Below, in pieces: positions 1-14,770 of a DNA stretch of 64,000 nucleotides. Both the position numbers and the translations under genes were made by a program. Within the stretch, counting starts at the first letter, position 1; the number at the start of each line of letters is the position of its first letter. The DNA is taken from positions 111,307,463 to 111,371,462 of the forward strand of contig NC_134277.1 of the NCBI RefSeq assembly GCF_949628215.1, in the 5' to 3' direction. The notes under the pieces were generated by a model, which searched no databases, was not told the DNA's origin, and saw only the letters and a program-made list of their open reading frames with translations. The stretch is from Phalacrocorax aristotelis (taxonomy: Eukaryota; Chordata; Aves; Suliformes; Phalacrocoracidae).

Positions 1-2546
1 AGGAAGGGGCTCTGGAGAAGGAAATCTTTGTGAGAAAATACCCTCACATAGCTTCTTAGGGTTTTTTGTGGGTTTTTTTCCACTGGGGGACAAGCTTTCT
101 GTCCAGGGGCTATGCCACAGGGCTTGTCTCCAAATCCTAAGCTGGGAGGATGTCCTTTAATTTGTCCATCAGCTTTCCATCCAACGTGGTTGCACTATAA
201 ATCCCCTGAAGACTGGCTGTGGGAGATTGGGATGCCTCCTTACCCTTGCAGGTCTGAGGGGAACACAGGAGAGGGTCAAAGGGGACTTGGGAGTTGATGG
301 GATGGATGGGATTAACCTGAAGCCCTTCCCTCCTATGTGGGATAAAAAAAAAACAAGGTACAGAGATCCTGCAAATCAGTGGAAGAAAACATGAGGTGAT
401 GTGACCGGCAACTACTCCGTGTTTGGTTCCACGTAGGAGCCATTTGTGCATTTATTTAGGAAATCTTAGGTGAATCTTTGGAGGCCTAACTTCAAGGGAA
501 CTCTCATGAGTTTCACTGTGTTTGCCTGAGTAAGTATTCTGGGACTTGACAAGAGATCATGCTAAAGTGAAGTGTCTTTCAACGTTTTCTGTTTCCCAGT
601 GTGTTCTGTATTTTGTAATACATCAGGCCAAGACAAGTTGTGATGAATATATGAATACCTTTTTTCTTCTGATTTTTTTGTCATGTAAAAAGATTTAAAA
701 TCATATTGGAGCACTGAGATATCCTACTTTTATTTAAAATGATGGCACTGTCACTAGTTTTGAAATACTGAGGACCACTCATGTCCTTCAGGACTTTATC
801 ACTTCTTATTTGGACAGAGCTCCCCTTAAACTAATGCACTCACTAAAAACACAGGAAAAAATCAAGACTTTGTATTAAAAGATTAAAAACCAGATTTTCA
901 TCAGAAGATGTGTGACAGAGGTAGATGTGGGACCCCAGATTCTTGGATGAGGTTCAGCCAGTGTCAGATATCTTCATCACCATTTCCTGCAAGTTGGATT
1001 TGGAGATTGTGATCTGATTGCCTGTATCTTTAACTACCTGCATCTCAAATAAAACTGATATTGTTGTTGAACTACTCAGTGCCAAAGTCAAGGGGTAATG
1101 GCAGCTGAGCCTGACTTTCACCTCATGGGAGCCAATGGGAAATACATTATGCAGCTCAAAAGTGACCCTGTCACAAGTCTCAAGTCATTATGTGCTGGGC
1201 TCCTCCAAGGGCAGATCAGAGCCACTCATGCTACCTTGAGTGAGGTGGTAATTGAAGTGAGCCATCTCTGCCCAAGGACCACTTATTGACCTGAGGCCAG
1301 CTGGCACAGCACAACTATAGGGTAATCTAAATTGCCTTACTCTCCAAAGTGGTTGCACCCAAAATGCCATTTGGGAGTGGTCCTCCTGTGCCGATTCCCA
1401 GCAGTAGCTGGGCATTGTCTGGAAGTGTTTGGTGGGCTGTTTCTGAGTTCAGGCCAAAACACTGCAAGACCTGTGCAAGGGCAGCTGGAGAATTACAGCC
1501 TTGTTCCTGGTTCTGCCCATGCTCCTATATCTGGAGAAAATTAATTTCTCTCTTTAGCTCTACTAACCAGCGTGCAGGACGAGATCACCCACCTTCTGAC
1601 TCGTCCCTGTGCTCTTTCAGCTCACATATGCAAGGCAAAGCATTAGATCCCCAAAAGGAACAGCACTCATCCTCTTAGCTGGTGTGCATAACACACTGGA
1701 AAATAGGCAGGGGCAGTATTTCAGTAGTGCATGGTTTTCTCTGTAGGCTCTACCGTGCCATCTCCATTCTTGCAATGACACTGTGTACTGACATCTCATG
1801 CTTGAAAGGAGCTTCAAGACATCTTAGTGGGACACCATGGAGAAGGCGGTATGTTGGCAGCCCAGTCCGTGCATCATGGCTGACGGTGATTCCAGGCCCT
1901 CCGTTTCTCTAGTGCCTATGAGCACTAAAGCCAGCAAGAAACTTAAGGAAATAAACCCAAGATTTTTTTTTCTATAGCACAAGTAGTAACAAAATTTGGG
2001 TCCAACTTCTCAAGAGCACATATCCCTTTCCTGGCAGCCCCATGCATATCTACTGGGGCAAGAGTTGCTTTGTAGTGTCTGCTACTTAAAAGAACAGCAG
2101 TTACAAAGAGAACTAGCCACTAACATCAGCATCTTTGCTTTTATCTTCAAACAACAGATGGTGTTAATCTGGAGCTTTGCATTCCTCAAAGTGCTGGAAT
2201 CGTGAAGCAACTTGCTTCCAACAGGACCCTGAAACACAATGTACACTAGGGAAAACAGTCAAAATGAGCGATCAGAGCAAAATATGCCTGCCGTCAAACA
2301 GACTTCAAGTGAAATTCTTATCTTTTCACAAGACAAGACGTCACCCAGCTGAGAAGTGTGGGTCTCATTCCGCTTTCAGTCACACTGACTGTGTTGGGAG
2401 TAGCTCATGTGAGTCACCAGAATCTGGAGTAGCTTCATTGACCGATATGTGTTATGACAGGACAAGACTAATAAGATCACAATTGCATTCATACGCCAGT
2501 TTTACACTGGAATAAGTACGCAGCGCTCTGCAACTTGGCTGCATCA

Positions 2547-2590
2547 CAGTGGAGTTACTTCAGATTTACTTCAGTTACTGAGATCAGAAT
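2547..2590 (+). repeat. Dispersed degenerate repeat motif (GGAGTTACTTCAGATTTAC type)
   Basis: Reads CAGTGGAGTTACTTCAGATT, then TACTTCAGTTACTGAGATCA, then GAAT. This wording (sometimes with 'TTTACACTGG', also present just upstream at 2500-2510) recurs as short degenerate relics in sauropsid noncoding DNA. The family is not named here because I cannot tie it to a library entry from memory with confidence. Confidence 0.45.
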
Positions 2591-5500
2591 TGGTGACTGC
2601 CTGGGATGAAAAGTTAAGGTGACACTGAGGCAATTTCTTTTCTATTTCATGTGGGGAAAGCTAAAATAAATAGCATGAAAGGCCCCCACGTTATTAGCTA
2701 GGGTGTTTGAAAGAATCCTGCCGTTGTGTTTTATCTTTTCTTAACTGCAAGCCAGAACATTTAAGATTTAATTATTTAGAGAAAGGGGGAGGGGAAGTGT
2801 GCCTTTTGAAGAAAGTCCCACAAGTTTCCAAACACTTCAACATTTCATCGTGGCAATCAGCCAGATGCCAAACAAAATGCTGCTTTCCACCAGGGATCTG
2901 ACAGGTGGCCTTTCCAAAGTTTACACGCTGAAGTGAGAGCTGATGTTCTGCTGCTTATTTTTCTGCCTTTTAAGTTATTCCTTTATTGAAGCCAGACTGC
3001 AGACATCTTTCCACATAGCAAAAGATAAAATCTTTCCCTGAATATTTGGGAATTTTAGTATGCTTTTATTTTATCCATATCTACTCAGGGGATTATTATT
3101 CACACGTTCAGATGAAGAAATCTTGAGCTGGCAAGAGAGAAACACATACATATGCAGGCGAAAGATAAGTTATTTGAAGCTTCACAGATAACACAGAGCC
3201 AGATACTACCTAGGTACAACTCAGCAAAAAATACCATGTTTCCCTGGAGGCGCTTCCCCTATGCCATGCCTCCAGTAGCAATAAGTCTCTGGCCAGGAAG
3301 AAGGCTGGCACCCCAGCCCTGCTCATCCCCTCGCTTGTCCCTCACAGCAGCTCCACCCAGCTCCATCTGCCTGGGACTCTCCACCTGCCACCCACCGGTG
3401 CACCCAAAGAGGCACCTTTAGGGAGAAGCAAATGCAGTCTGTGGTTGCATTCCACTTTCCTTCATCTCTTGTTTCTCTGTGTTGTCCTAGGGCTCCTTAG
3501 AATTTTGCAGATGCTCTTGGAAATCCTGTAAATTGAGAAAATATCAGGAGAGACAAAGTGCAAGGGAACAATGGAAGTACAATAGCTCTAGGTTGTACAT
3601 CTCACTTCCCTTACTACCATCATGTATGGTGTCCTTACAAATACACAGCAAGGTCTAGGTGAAGAGATGAGAGAAACCACAAATTATTCTGTAGCAACAA
3701 ATTTCCTGAAGGAACAAGAACCACGACTGATTCAATGGAATTGCTCATGATTGATAGCTAGGTTAATGAGGCCCATGACTGACTCAGTTTAACTCACTTC
3801 TGGGACCAGACACTCACAGTCTGCAAGAGACAACTTGGGTCATGCCTTTGCCCTCATTTATATCCTGTTTGGCCATCATGAAGCCAAAGGAAAGGTGGGA
3901 TACATTAGATAATGCGGTATGTGACCATAACTTATCAGCATTTAAGAGGGAGATTCTGGCAAAGAAAGGCATAAGTCCCGACCAAAAGTTTCACTTACCG
4001 TTGGCAAGCAGCAACAGGGGATCTTTCCCCCTGTTGTGTTCGTGTTCCTGTACTGCAATCTTCACCATAGCATCTGAGCAGTTGCAGAAAGCTTCCCATG
4101 CAACTAACATCTGGCCCAGCCTGGCTGTTTGCTCACCATTCCCCAGGGAAGAGAGACGTGAGCAGTGAACTGTCTTTTTTTTTTTTGTAGGGATTATTTT
4201 AAATTGTTGTTATGTATGTTGATATGTATTTATACTACAGAAGGCAAGGTCAAAGAAATAGCTTTGCACTGGAAACAGGCAGGCACAGTGCTGAATGTGG
4301 AGGACCTCAGTTCCTGGGAGAGTTCATTCCACTGGCTGAGAACAGCACACATGAGCCTTATTTTTATGGAGGAGAGTCATCTTCTGCAAAATGGGCAAGG
4401 TTGTAGCCCATAGCATTTCTCTTATATACAAGTATGTGTGTGTATAAATACGGTAGAAGTCTAGACATCAGTCAGGAGTACTTGAAAACGATGTCTGTGT
4501 TGGAGTTGTTTTTACTGTGCCAGAATGCTGTAAAGGGACCTTTCCAATTAGAAGATTAAAAATCAAAATATATGACTAATGATGCCAATGGACATATTTA
4601 CTACATGTTAAGAGTATTTTGTGCAGAGCCAGGTGACAGAACAAAACCCTGTGTTCTCTGAACGTTCAAAATAAGCCGAGGGGAAGAGAAAATATGGCAC
4701 TGTCATGCTGAATTGTTGATCCTTGGTCATAATCCTCATGTTATGATCAGTCCTTTCCATCCAACCCTTTGTTTTCCAAAAATCAGAGGAGGGTACCACT
4801 GAATTTGTCTGCAGGACTAAGAAAGGCCTGCAAGTGACTGAAGAGGAAGTACACTTCAATGTCATGTTTTTCTTTAAGATCTCAGCTTCCATCCACTCAT
4901 GACAATAGCAAAACAACCACTGATTTCAGTCATGCAGCCGAAGCACATTGCAAAATAAGCATAAAGTTATTTGCAATTGTTAGCAACATTCCACAATACT
5001 TAGAGAAAATGCTTGAACTCCTCTGTGAGTAGTAAATAAGCCAATATGTTCTTGCCATCTCTCCTCCCACCCCACACTCCTAAGAACTCTAAAAAAGAGA
5101 GAAGAAATATAATTAAAGCAACTCAACAAAGCAGGCAATTCCTTAGGAATTTTCTTGTATTCAAAATCTCTTTGAAATTATCCACCAACTAAACCACAGG
5201 CCCCATCATCCTTTTGGTCTTACAAAACAACAACATAGAGTCTTCTGTGCTCAGATGCGGTAATTACAGGCAACATGCACAAAGAAAAGCAAATAAAACG
5301 ATTTCGGTTGCCAGAGCCAGACTTGCAATTGTGTATCTATAAATGTAATTAGAAACCAAAAGATCAGTCATGGTTCTTGTTTCTTCAAATTATCATTTTG
5401 CCCTGAAGAAAAACAATTGTCACGTAAGTAATCCTAATAATTTTAATATTTGTTTTGCATATCAGCATCAAATCTGAATGCCCTTCTATTTTAAGACATC

Positions 5501-8500
5501 TGAAGTGTGTATTCTGAGCCAAACTCAGACTCAGACATCTCTGACTAATTTCTAATTCAGGAAAGCCTTGGTCCAAAACCCACCCGTGGCAATGGAAAGG
5601 ACCTGTAGAGCTTCCTACTGCTAGTTCAGATTTTCTTTCTACTCTTATCTATTTTTATGTCACTAGCCTCTCTTGCCAATAGGCATTGTAAGCATAAAGA
5701 GTGGAAGGCTGAGGGTCTCCAGAGGCAGGTAAATATCAAAAGTTGACATATTTTACTGTTGCTTTTCAGCTTTACTGTTGATATATATGAAATTTCTTTA
5801 CCTGTTGGTATTTACAGTAAAGCATCTGTTCAATAGTTTTGTCTACAGTAATAGAATACCCTGGGTGCCCCCTCAATACTTGACCCAAATCCTTGGAGAA
5901 TGGTACCTAGTATTACCTTTCGGTGCAGGTTGATCCGGCAGCGGATCCGTTTCCCTGCTTGGAGGGAAACACAGACATGTCCCCTAATGAATAAGTACTT
6001 GAACAAAATACCTCATAGAAAACTAACCTGCTGCCATCTACAGAGCTTGATGAAGAATCTCATTAAAGAAATTCAAAACACTAATAAAATGCTTTTGCTT
6101 CAATATGACATTTGGAGTACATTCAGCTTTTGGAAACATTCACCGTACATTCAACACCTCTCCAAATCTATGACATTTTGTGCAGGGGAGAAAGAACTAC
6201 AAATGAAGCAGCCAGCTCTGGCTGCTTTTAGTAGCTCTAGCCCTCAGAAATCAGGTCACAACTGAAAAATCAGAACTAGAAATTACTGTTATAACATCAG
6301 TGGATGTGATCCTGATGGAACCTTGTAGGTGGCCTCATTTCAGGGGCAATGAGGGGAGGATCAAATCAGACTTCTCACCTTTTTTCCCTATGGGCAAGCA
6401 AATCTCCATAACAAAACCAGGTCACTCTCAAAGATGAGCTGTTGAGCCTATGAAGGAGCAGGTCAGACTTATGCTTGATGCCTAGTTTGGGGTCGGTTCA
6501 GCATCTGCATGTAGGTCTAAGCCAAGGGAAGTCAAGCCAGCAAGGATGTTTTGGCACCATTTCCTGGCTGCCACAGTGACCTCGCATATCTATTATGTAT
6601 TTTTCTTTTTCATACTCTATGTATTTAGTCAGCTTTGTTGGATGATGTCTGATTCTTTGGCTTGTTTCACTATGGCTTGGCTGTACCTTCGATCACTTGG
6701 CTTGCCCAAGACTAGTGTCACTTGATCTGTAAAGCTGCTGCAGTTTCTTAATTGGACAGTTATAGACTGGAATCCATTTATGAAAATTTGGTTTTAGCGT
6801 TTCATGCTGCATATGAACTATCTGTTCATTCAGTCATTCAGCTTGCAGAATACAGAGCAGGAGCATATATGGGGATTTGGGAAGAGGGCTGAGGGAGACA
6901 ACTATGATCAGTAAAGGTTATGAAACACTCTTCAAAGTACCAGTGCCATTAGCAGCTCAGCACAGGAACAATGGCACAGGTTTTTTTAAGGTGTTCTGTG
7001 GCAAGCATTATCTCATTTTATGATGTGTATTTACCTTTTCTATACTGTTTTAAGTGCTCTTTCCACAGGACCCACTTACGGTGTCTTTCCATACCTTAGG
7101 TGTAGGCGATAGCTTCTACCTGAGAGAAAACTCTCAACAGATCAAGAAACACAAAGGACTATGCATAACATCTGCATATAACCCTTCCCCTAGCAAAGAG
7201 GAGCTACCAGCTACTGCTGCAGCCGTCAGCCCCAGCCCCCTAGTTCCCACTGCCTTGTTCAGAAGTCTACATGACACAGCAGTACTCTGAGTACCTGAGC
7301 AGGCCAGCATACAGTCACAGAGACAGGTAAGGTGCCTGGCCTGGGGAACCTGCAGACTAGGAAGGATCATTTCTTATTTCCACCTACTCCCTTCTTGTTT
7401 TCTCAGCCCTTCTGTTTGCCCCTTGTATTTCTGCTTCCTTATTCCCATTTCCCAGACCACACTTCCAGCTCTGCCTCCTTCAGCTGCACTTCCTCTCGTC
7501 TCCTTGGTCACTTCCACTTCCCTACCCACCTGCTTCTGGTACTCTTGGGGAGGTTGAGCAGTGATGGGGAGGAGAGTGAAGGCACCTGTGGAGATTTTCA
7601 AGCCACAACATGGGGATGCTTGCCAGTTCACAAGAGCAGTTCCTTGTGGTCATCAGCAAAGTTAAATGAAATGCAATGGAGTGCAACAGGTCAAATGAGA
7701 AGAGCGCTCTTCTCCCCAAGAATCATGCAAATACATTGTAAAAATGCTTGGAAGAACCAGTGCTTTCTCCTGCTCTGTTATGTGCACTGTGGTGAAATCT
7801 TTCTCAACTAAAAAAGCCCAGAAGCAGCAAAAAGATGAATGCCTCCTCCCTCGCTGCCCCCAGAGTGCATGTTTCAAAGCCTTGTCAGGACTATTGTCAT
7901 GATAGCAAATGCAAGCACACACCATGGGCCATGCTGCCTCTCACAATTTCCTCCATGTGGATTTGTGGACTGAGGAGGGGCTACTTTAACTTGATGTTGT
8001 TTCAGCCCCAAGGGAGCAGCTGATTTTTGAAGCAGCTGCAGGCAATAGTTAGCATGCAAGTGGTCACCAGCAAAGCTTTGGCACAACTGCTGCGAAGTCA
8101 CTGAGGCAGGGAGGGGTTTCTGTAGCAGCAAGCAGCCAGTACAGTGGGGCAGTGCAGGAGTAGGCTCCGCCCCAGCAGAAGGGCTGCATGACTTCACTTT
8201 CAAATGACAACTGAGATGTGGTCACAGGCAGAATAAAACACCAAGAGGAGAAACTTGGCAAATAGCCTGGCTGCTCATGAGAAAGCCTCTGGCTTGGCTG
8301 ATTACACAGAAGCTGATCACGTAGTTGGGCAAGACCCACCATAAGAGCAGCCCCACTGCCTTTCTTCCACTGGGGCTAGGGCTTGATCCTGCCCGCCCTG
8401 GAGAAACAGCAGGCAACTTGTAGCAGAAACTCCTTGGCTCTGCACCCACCGCAGTATGGCTATGCTGTATCCTCAATTCAAGACCTAGAAGGAGAAGCCA

Positions 8501-11500
8501 GTCTGTAACTCACAGTGGGCTAATGTTTTCATTACTGGGGTCAGGTGCTGGTTAGGATGTGGGTAGAATTGCATGACGACATCCCTTTCTTCTCTAAGAG
8601 TTTGATGATGGCTTAACACACTTAGGCACACCAGGAGATATTTAACATGTGCAGGGTTTACCAGGAACTAGTTGTTCCTCCTTCTCTTCCATTCCCTGCT
8701 TGGGGCCACAATATAGAAGACTATGGGCCACGCTGACCGAGATCTTCATTTTTCTTATAGGCACTTCCCATGTACAGTGTAGAACTGCAAAGGAGCTTTC
8801 CCCTCCAATCTTACACAGCTCCTCTTGAAGTGGGTCCCAGTGGATCAGTGGCAGAATTAGAAGAGAGAACTTAAGGGCACATTGATATTTGTGCCACAGC
8901 GGTGGTCAGCAGCCTAGCCAAGGAACAAGCCCTGTTCTAATAAGCAAATACACAGGAGGAGGCAGTGTGTTGCTGTGCCTTTTCTTCTTTCCACTCTGCA
9001 TCTCAGTGGGGATTTGGAGGTAGGAGTAGGACTGCAAGGGTAAGAAGATTTACAAATGGAATGTGATTTTATTCCTGGTCCCTGTGTTAACAGGTTATTT
9101 CTTCAAGACATGTGGCCATAACTGGGAGTTGTGGAGGGGAGCTTGGGGCTTAGAAGATTAAATTTGGATTTGTAGCTTTTTATTTTAGGAACATTTTTTT
9201 TAAAATTGGCTTTTCCATACTGCCAGCAGCCTTTTTGCCTACTGTGCTGATCAAAGCCCTCGGCTGTGCCATAATCAGAATGACAATAACAGATCTGTTT
9301 GAAACCATCCAAGTGTCATCTTGTACCACACAGCAGTGTTGAAAGATGGTTGCATAAGGATGAAATAGCTGACTAAGAATGGTTACATTACTCTCTGACC
9401 ACAGGTTGGATTTGTTGCTTTGCATGCAAAAATTCTGCCCAGAAAAAGAGTTATTGGGCCAACTGTGTCTCCAGTCAAAAACTGTCAACTGGAAAAACAT
9501 ATCAGTTCGTGTTCAAGACCACCAGCATTTCTCTGATGGTCGCTGAGCTTTGATGAGCAGTATAATGGAAGGAGAAGGACTATCCAGATCAGTTCCAGTT
9601 TTCAATAATTTATGTAATGCTTTTGTGTATCTCTTTTTCTCTAGCAATATAAGCACAGGGAAAGGGGCTTCAGAAAAATAATTATTTTTGGTATGGAACC
9701 TTTAAACCACCTTCTTAAGTATATTTGGGGAAATAAATCCTATAAAAGAAGCTGGCAGAGTTCTGCAGGGAGGCTTGGCATGAAAAAGAGAGCAGCACTG
9801 TAATTGAAATTTATTGTGATGAATTATTACTGTCATATGAACAAATTTGGGAAAAAATATGGTTTCAGGAGGGAATAAAAAAGAGTGGAGGAAACTGTCT
9901 ACCTTATTTTAAGGTCACAAAAGCAGTTGAGTTTAAGTAGCACAGATGTCCTTAACCATTTGTGAACTTAGCACATAAGGGCACAGTGGATGGATGTTCT
10001 CTGAGCCTGAACGTGGCCCTAGCACTGCTTTTTTCAACTCAAGATACTAAAAAATAAACTCATTTATTGTCCCTTCCAGAGTGTAAAAGAACTGAGCATT
10101 GTTTAATAATACTGAGCAGACCAACAGCAAAATTTCACAGCACAGAAAACCGATGCCATCAGGATAAAATACTGTTACTTCTTTAAACATCAACATTATG
10201 TTCCCGTGAACTCCACAAGATAGTTTCCAGGGTGCTGGTCACTGGCAGAGCTATAATGAAAAAGATTAATACAGCCCATAGTTTGGATGTCCTTTGAATT
10301 CAAGAATTATATAAAATGGGAGTGGAAAAGGAAAAAATCGACATGGAGCTTCCACAGAACATGAGTTCATTCTAGGGAAGATCATACCCTGCCTGCATAT
10401 CCTCTGTAATTGCTCACAGCTACCCGGCCCATTGGCAAAATGGGTGCTGTTGGCAGCCGTCATCAATCAGCTGATTCATAGACACTGAAGTGATCAAAAA
10501 TGGGCCTAACTCAGCCAACTGGCTCAACTCAGTGGTGGAAATTGCATCAGTGGAAAAATTATATACTGCCTACAAAACAAATTATGAAGAAGTGGAGGCA
10601 TTTTGACTGTATCCATTTAACGGAGGCAGATACCGCAGATTATTAGAAATGCCGCTTTACTATCAGCCTCTATTTAGGTATGGTCTGCATAGCATTCACG
10701 TAGTTACCATGTAGCCCACTCACAGCAGGCTAACATATACCCAATTATACCTGGGGGATGTGGTCAAAGATCTATGGATTCCAGTTGTTCTGAGATCAGG
10801 AATTGTTCAGATTGAAGGAAACCTAAAATGAAAGTTTCAGAAAAACTACCCCATAAAGCACAAGATCCCATCAAAATGGTATGAATGTCACTGAAATGGA
10901 AATGCTGGTGTGTTACTGAGTTCCACTCCTATAAAGCTACTGGCCTTAAAATGAGAACCCTGCTCTGAAAAGTCTTCATTTTCAAAACAGGCTTAATGCA
11001 GCAGATTGTGCAAGATAAGAAGGTAGAGCTACTCAGAGCTGCACAGCTTGCCTATTGCAAAAATTCTTCATTTTCTATCAAATGACAAGAGCAAATGCAT
11101 ATGTTGTTAACAATGTTGCTGCAAATGTAGTGTTTTCATTATAGCTCTGCCACTGCCAATGTAAGAGCTATATGTATTAACACTTAGTTCACAGCTAGTC
11201 TAAAAAACCCAAAGCAAGACAAATTGCTAAAGCAGTTTAAAAAATTGTATATTTTAAAAAAAATTTTAATAAAATATTCAGGGTTTATACACACAGAAGG
11301 ACACAAGTGGCATAAACTGGATCAGACAACATCTAGGTATTATTTGTAACACATCACAACAAAATGAGGTAAAGTTGCTTGCCTTTGCTTGGAACAAGGA
11401 ATATTTGAACTGTAAGAACATCCTACAACAAAGAGCAACTCTCCTAGTGGGAAATGAGATTGTTGGGAAAACACATCACCCAGCTTATAAGCAGCATTTG

Positions 11501-14500
11501 ATATTCAGTTCAGACCTCTGTGGATTTGCCATCAGAGGCCTGCCCTGGTTTCAGCATGAGACTGGACTATCTGCTAGCTATTTCCATGGCTCCCTCCAAG
11601 TCACGACTGAGGAACAGAGCTTCATTTAGTCTGGTTAGCTCCAGCCCTGCCATTATGTCAATTCCTCCTGTTTTCTGGATCAGAGGCAGCTTTCAGTTAT
11701 TACCCAGTGGCCTCAGTCCAAAGCTGGACTTTCCAAAGGCTGAAGCATAAAAGAACAGAAGTCTGGTGCTGGTGATGAGCCAGGACACTTGGTTTCCAAA
11801 TCAAGATAAAACTGCAATCATACTTATGTTTTTTTCCTGTGGGAAGGGTCCTGTTTTTCTGATCTGCCCAGTGTAGATCTCATCAGTACGGGCTTTTACA
11901 CACATGCTTGTATACACCACTGCCATGGTCCTTTGTTCCAGGGCTACGTGTTGACAGTCTAAGCATAGTCATCATAAACTGTATTAATATGTGCAGACAC
12001 ACTATTGAGTAAAATCAGTCTCCTTCAGAACTGAACTGTCTGAACACATCTCAGTGCTCTTTCGTTCTGGGAGTAATTAAGACTGAGGCAAACACGGCCG
12101 AATCCTCTTCTGGAAGGCCAAATCCGAGCACTTTATGAAGGCATATCATGAACACTTGCTCTTACATGTCATTTCTGTGTTTCCTTGCAGAAGATCATTA
12201 GGAAATCCAGTTGTGAAGGGATTACTCACTAGCTGACAGTAATGTGGATTTGAAAACCAAGCAAGAGTGCCAAAGGAGGTTTTTCTTTACATTTTGCACT
12301 GCACAGAAAGGACCAAGCTTGTAAACAGCAAACGCTTGAATGTCTTGAGCTAAGTGGTGATCTTTCAGTCAAAATAATTTTTGTGAAAAACCTCAAAAAA
12401 TATTTGGGATAAGCTCTTAGAGAGAAGGAATAAACATCTAAGGTTTGCATACAGCAAGGACAGGTCCACAAGTAAGCAGCAGAAAGACTTCCCCAGACTT
12501 GGCACCTCAGCAAAAACACATGCAAATCAGATAACCCTACTGCTAGAAGTCCTTCCTGTGTGCTCCACTGCAATAATTACATGAGATACTGCATGTGAAT
12601 TTGGGTCTTTTTAAAAAAAGAACCAACAGACAAACTGACAACAGTTGTACAATGGATCCATCCATAGCACAGAAGTTCACGTTCATTCGGTTTTCAGAAA
12701 CTGTTAAAATAGCACTTTTCTAAGTGTTTAGTCAGTGCCCTGCTACAATTTATTTGTAAAATGTTATAAAAACTCACATGGCCATATTTCACTGAAAAGA
12801 GATTAGATACTTTTCACTTGACTTTTTGGTATTCGGTTCAAAAAGAGTACCTGACCTACTTAAATAACTGTAAATCTATCTAGCTGCCTATATGACCCAT
12901 TTTTGCCAACTTAAAGCCCCTTAGACAAAATGTTGTCGCAGACAAAAACTGAAAATTATGTGATCATATCTACACATACCATTGTTTTCATTATCAATGC
13001 ACACAGGATCTTGAAATCACTTAGTGCAGATTTGTGTTCATCTTTTAAATAAACAACTTCTGAAAATGCAATATTCTTTCTGAGGTCCTGAAATGGGCAA
13101 AGATGAAGAACTGCTGATCCAGCTGACTCCAGCTAAACACTTTCCTTCATCCTTCTGGGCTTGCTTACTCATGTCATCTTGGAAGTCAGAGGGTACATTA
13201 AGGGTGAGGGGAAAAAAAAATGTCCTGCAGAGAAGCACCAGGTAAGTAGGTTAGGATTCAATTCCCATCTCAAGAAGAAACTCTCTCCTTTTGTGTAATC
13301 TTAATTGACACAAAGCTGGAGGAGACCTCTTGAGGCATTGAGTCTAGACCACAGAATCTACAGTACAAAGCAAGATATATACTGTGCATGCCCAATATAG
13401 TTGCTGTTGTACAGTAAAGCTCATATGATGGGACAACACTTGATTCACTGCATCAGATAGGACCAGCTGTTGCACAGGCACAATCATCCTGGCTTCAGGA
13501 GATGAGTTTCAGCAATGGTGTCCCTTTGTCCATTTGTCCACTGTCACTGTTTTATGCAATTAAGCCGAGCCACAACTCTCTCCACAGCCCCGAATCAGAT
13601 TAATTTCCTCAGCTGGTGAGTAGGGAAACCTTATAGAAAGAAATCAAGAAATCCTGAGCAATATTTCATTTAAGATAGCAATTGCTTCCCTTTTTTTAAC
13701 CTCTGAGCTCCACCTGCCCACAGTAAAATTTCAAGGATTTCTGGGTTAAAAGCTCAGGCAAGGATGATTGCTTGGTAGACAGGTCGTCCCTCATCATCAA
13801 AAGGTGAACGCCCAAGAGCTCCTTCTTCAGGAGAGCTTCTTTTCCTTTCATGGTGAAAGGGCAAATGGTAATTGATCTTTGCCCTGGCAGCTGGTAGGTG
13901 GACCAGACTCCTCCCAGAGGCAGGAGTAGGTGGGGGTAACCAGCCCTCCAGCTGTGTAGTTGGGCTAAGGATTGCCGTCACTGCACAGAGGTTGAGAAAA
14001 TTCAGTGAAACTTCCTTGGTACAATATAGTGAAAAGACTGTACATAAACCTGTGTTGCTGCAAGGTATAGCACAACTGACTTTGCAGCAGTCCGCAGTCC
14101 TTTTAATCTAGATGAGAGTGCTGCCCTAGCATGACCTACAAGCTGAAGAATTAGTTAATTTTCCCCTCTGATAAATAGCTCATGTAAAATTAGTAGGAAG
14201 GAAAAAAAGATGTGATAGTTAACCACCACATCTTTCTTGGCGGGAGGATGTAAATGTTGAAGGCAGAGATAATATTACCTCCCTTGGGCATTAGACGCTT
14301 GGTGGTTTGGAGCACATGCCTTTGATAATCAACATCAGTATCTCTTTCATGTCACTGAACAGAAAATAGGGCCTCTTCAAAGAGACTAACTCAGAAAAGA
14401 AATTGTTAAACAGGCCTGACTGGGTTGAGCAAATGCTGGAAATTAAGTACCCTGAAGGGGCAGGATTAGAAGTGAGGTCAGCACTCTCAGACAGGGCAAG

Positions 14501-14589
14501 GGAGTACGTTAATAGCCCTCTGTACTGCCTCTGAAGTTTGGATGATTGTCACTGAATATCCATGTGGCCCTCTCGTTCTCCCTCTCCAT

Positions 14590-14770
14590 ATGCTGCCCTG
14601 ATGATTAGCATTCTGCCTTCTTGTCATAAAATACATTAATTAGCTGGTGGCCAAGAGCTTACTGGCCTAAGCTTTTGAACTGCTATAGAGCTTCAGTTAC
14701 TCAGCCTCACTGAGATTTTTTTTAATCCTGACTTTTTCATAATGTTAATCCGCTAGCAGATACTTGTCCT
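14590..14770. promoter_or_regulatory. Candidate conserved noncoding element
   Basis: Complex, repeat-free sequence with ATGATTAGCATTC, ACATTAATTAGCTGG and CATAATGTTAATCCGC, three homeodomain-type sites over about 150 bases. The call rests on pattern only. Confidence 0.18.

Noticed and set aside
2581..2605. AGATCAGAA followed by GGTGACTG, resembling the start of miR-383
   Set aside because: Two extra bases interrupt the match, no hairpin partner is visible, and the start overlaps a degenerate dispersed repeat.
5926..5940. Resemblance to the start of 18S rRNA (GGTTGATCC followed by GCA)
   Set aside because: Only about 9 contiguous bases agree and nothing flanking matches ribosomal RNA.
7332..7811. 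159-codon plus-strand open frame
   Set aside because: Phe/Pro/Leu/Ser-biased translation of a pyrimidine-rich patch with no recognisable domain; overlapping frames are open on the other strand too.
8820..8875. Possible MIR tail (ACACAGCTCC, CAGTGGCAGAATTAGAAG)
   Set aside because: The match is too short and the core segment upstream is missing.
13222..13250. Apparent 11-base micro-exon between CTGCAG and GTAAGT
   Set aside because: The pyrimidine tract before the acceptor is missing (the sequence is A-rich), and there is no supporting frame.
13250..13315. Possible reverse MIR remnant (GATTCAATTCCCATCTC, TGTGTAATCTTAATTG)
   Set aside because: Only two loosely matching words with unmatched sequence between them.
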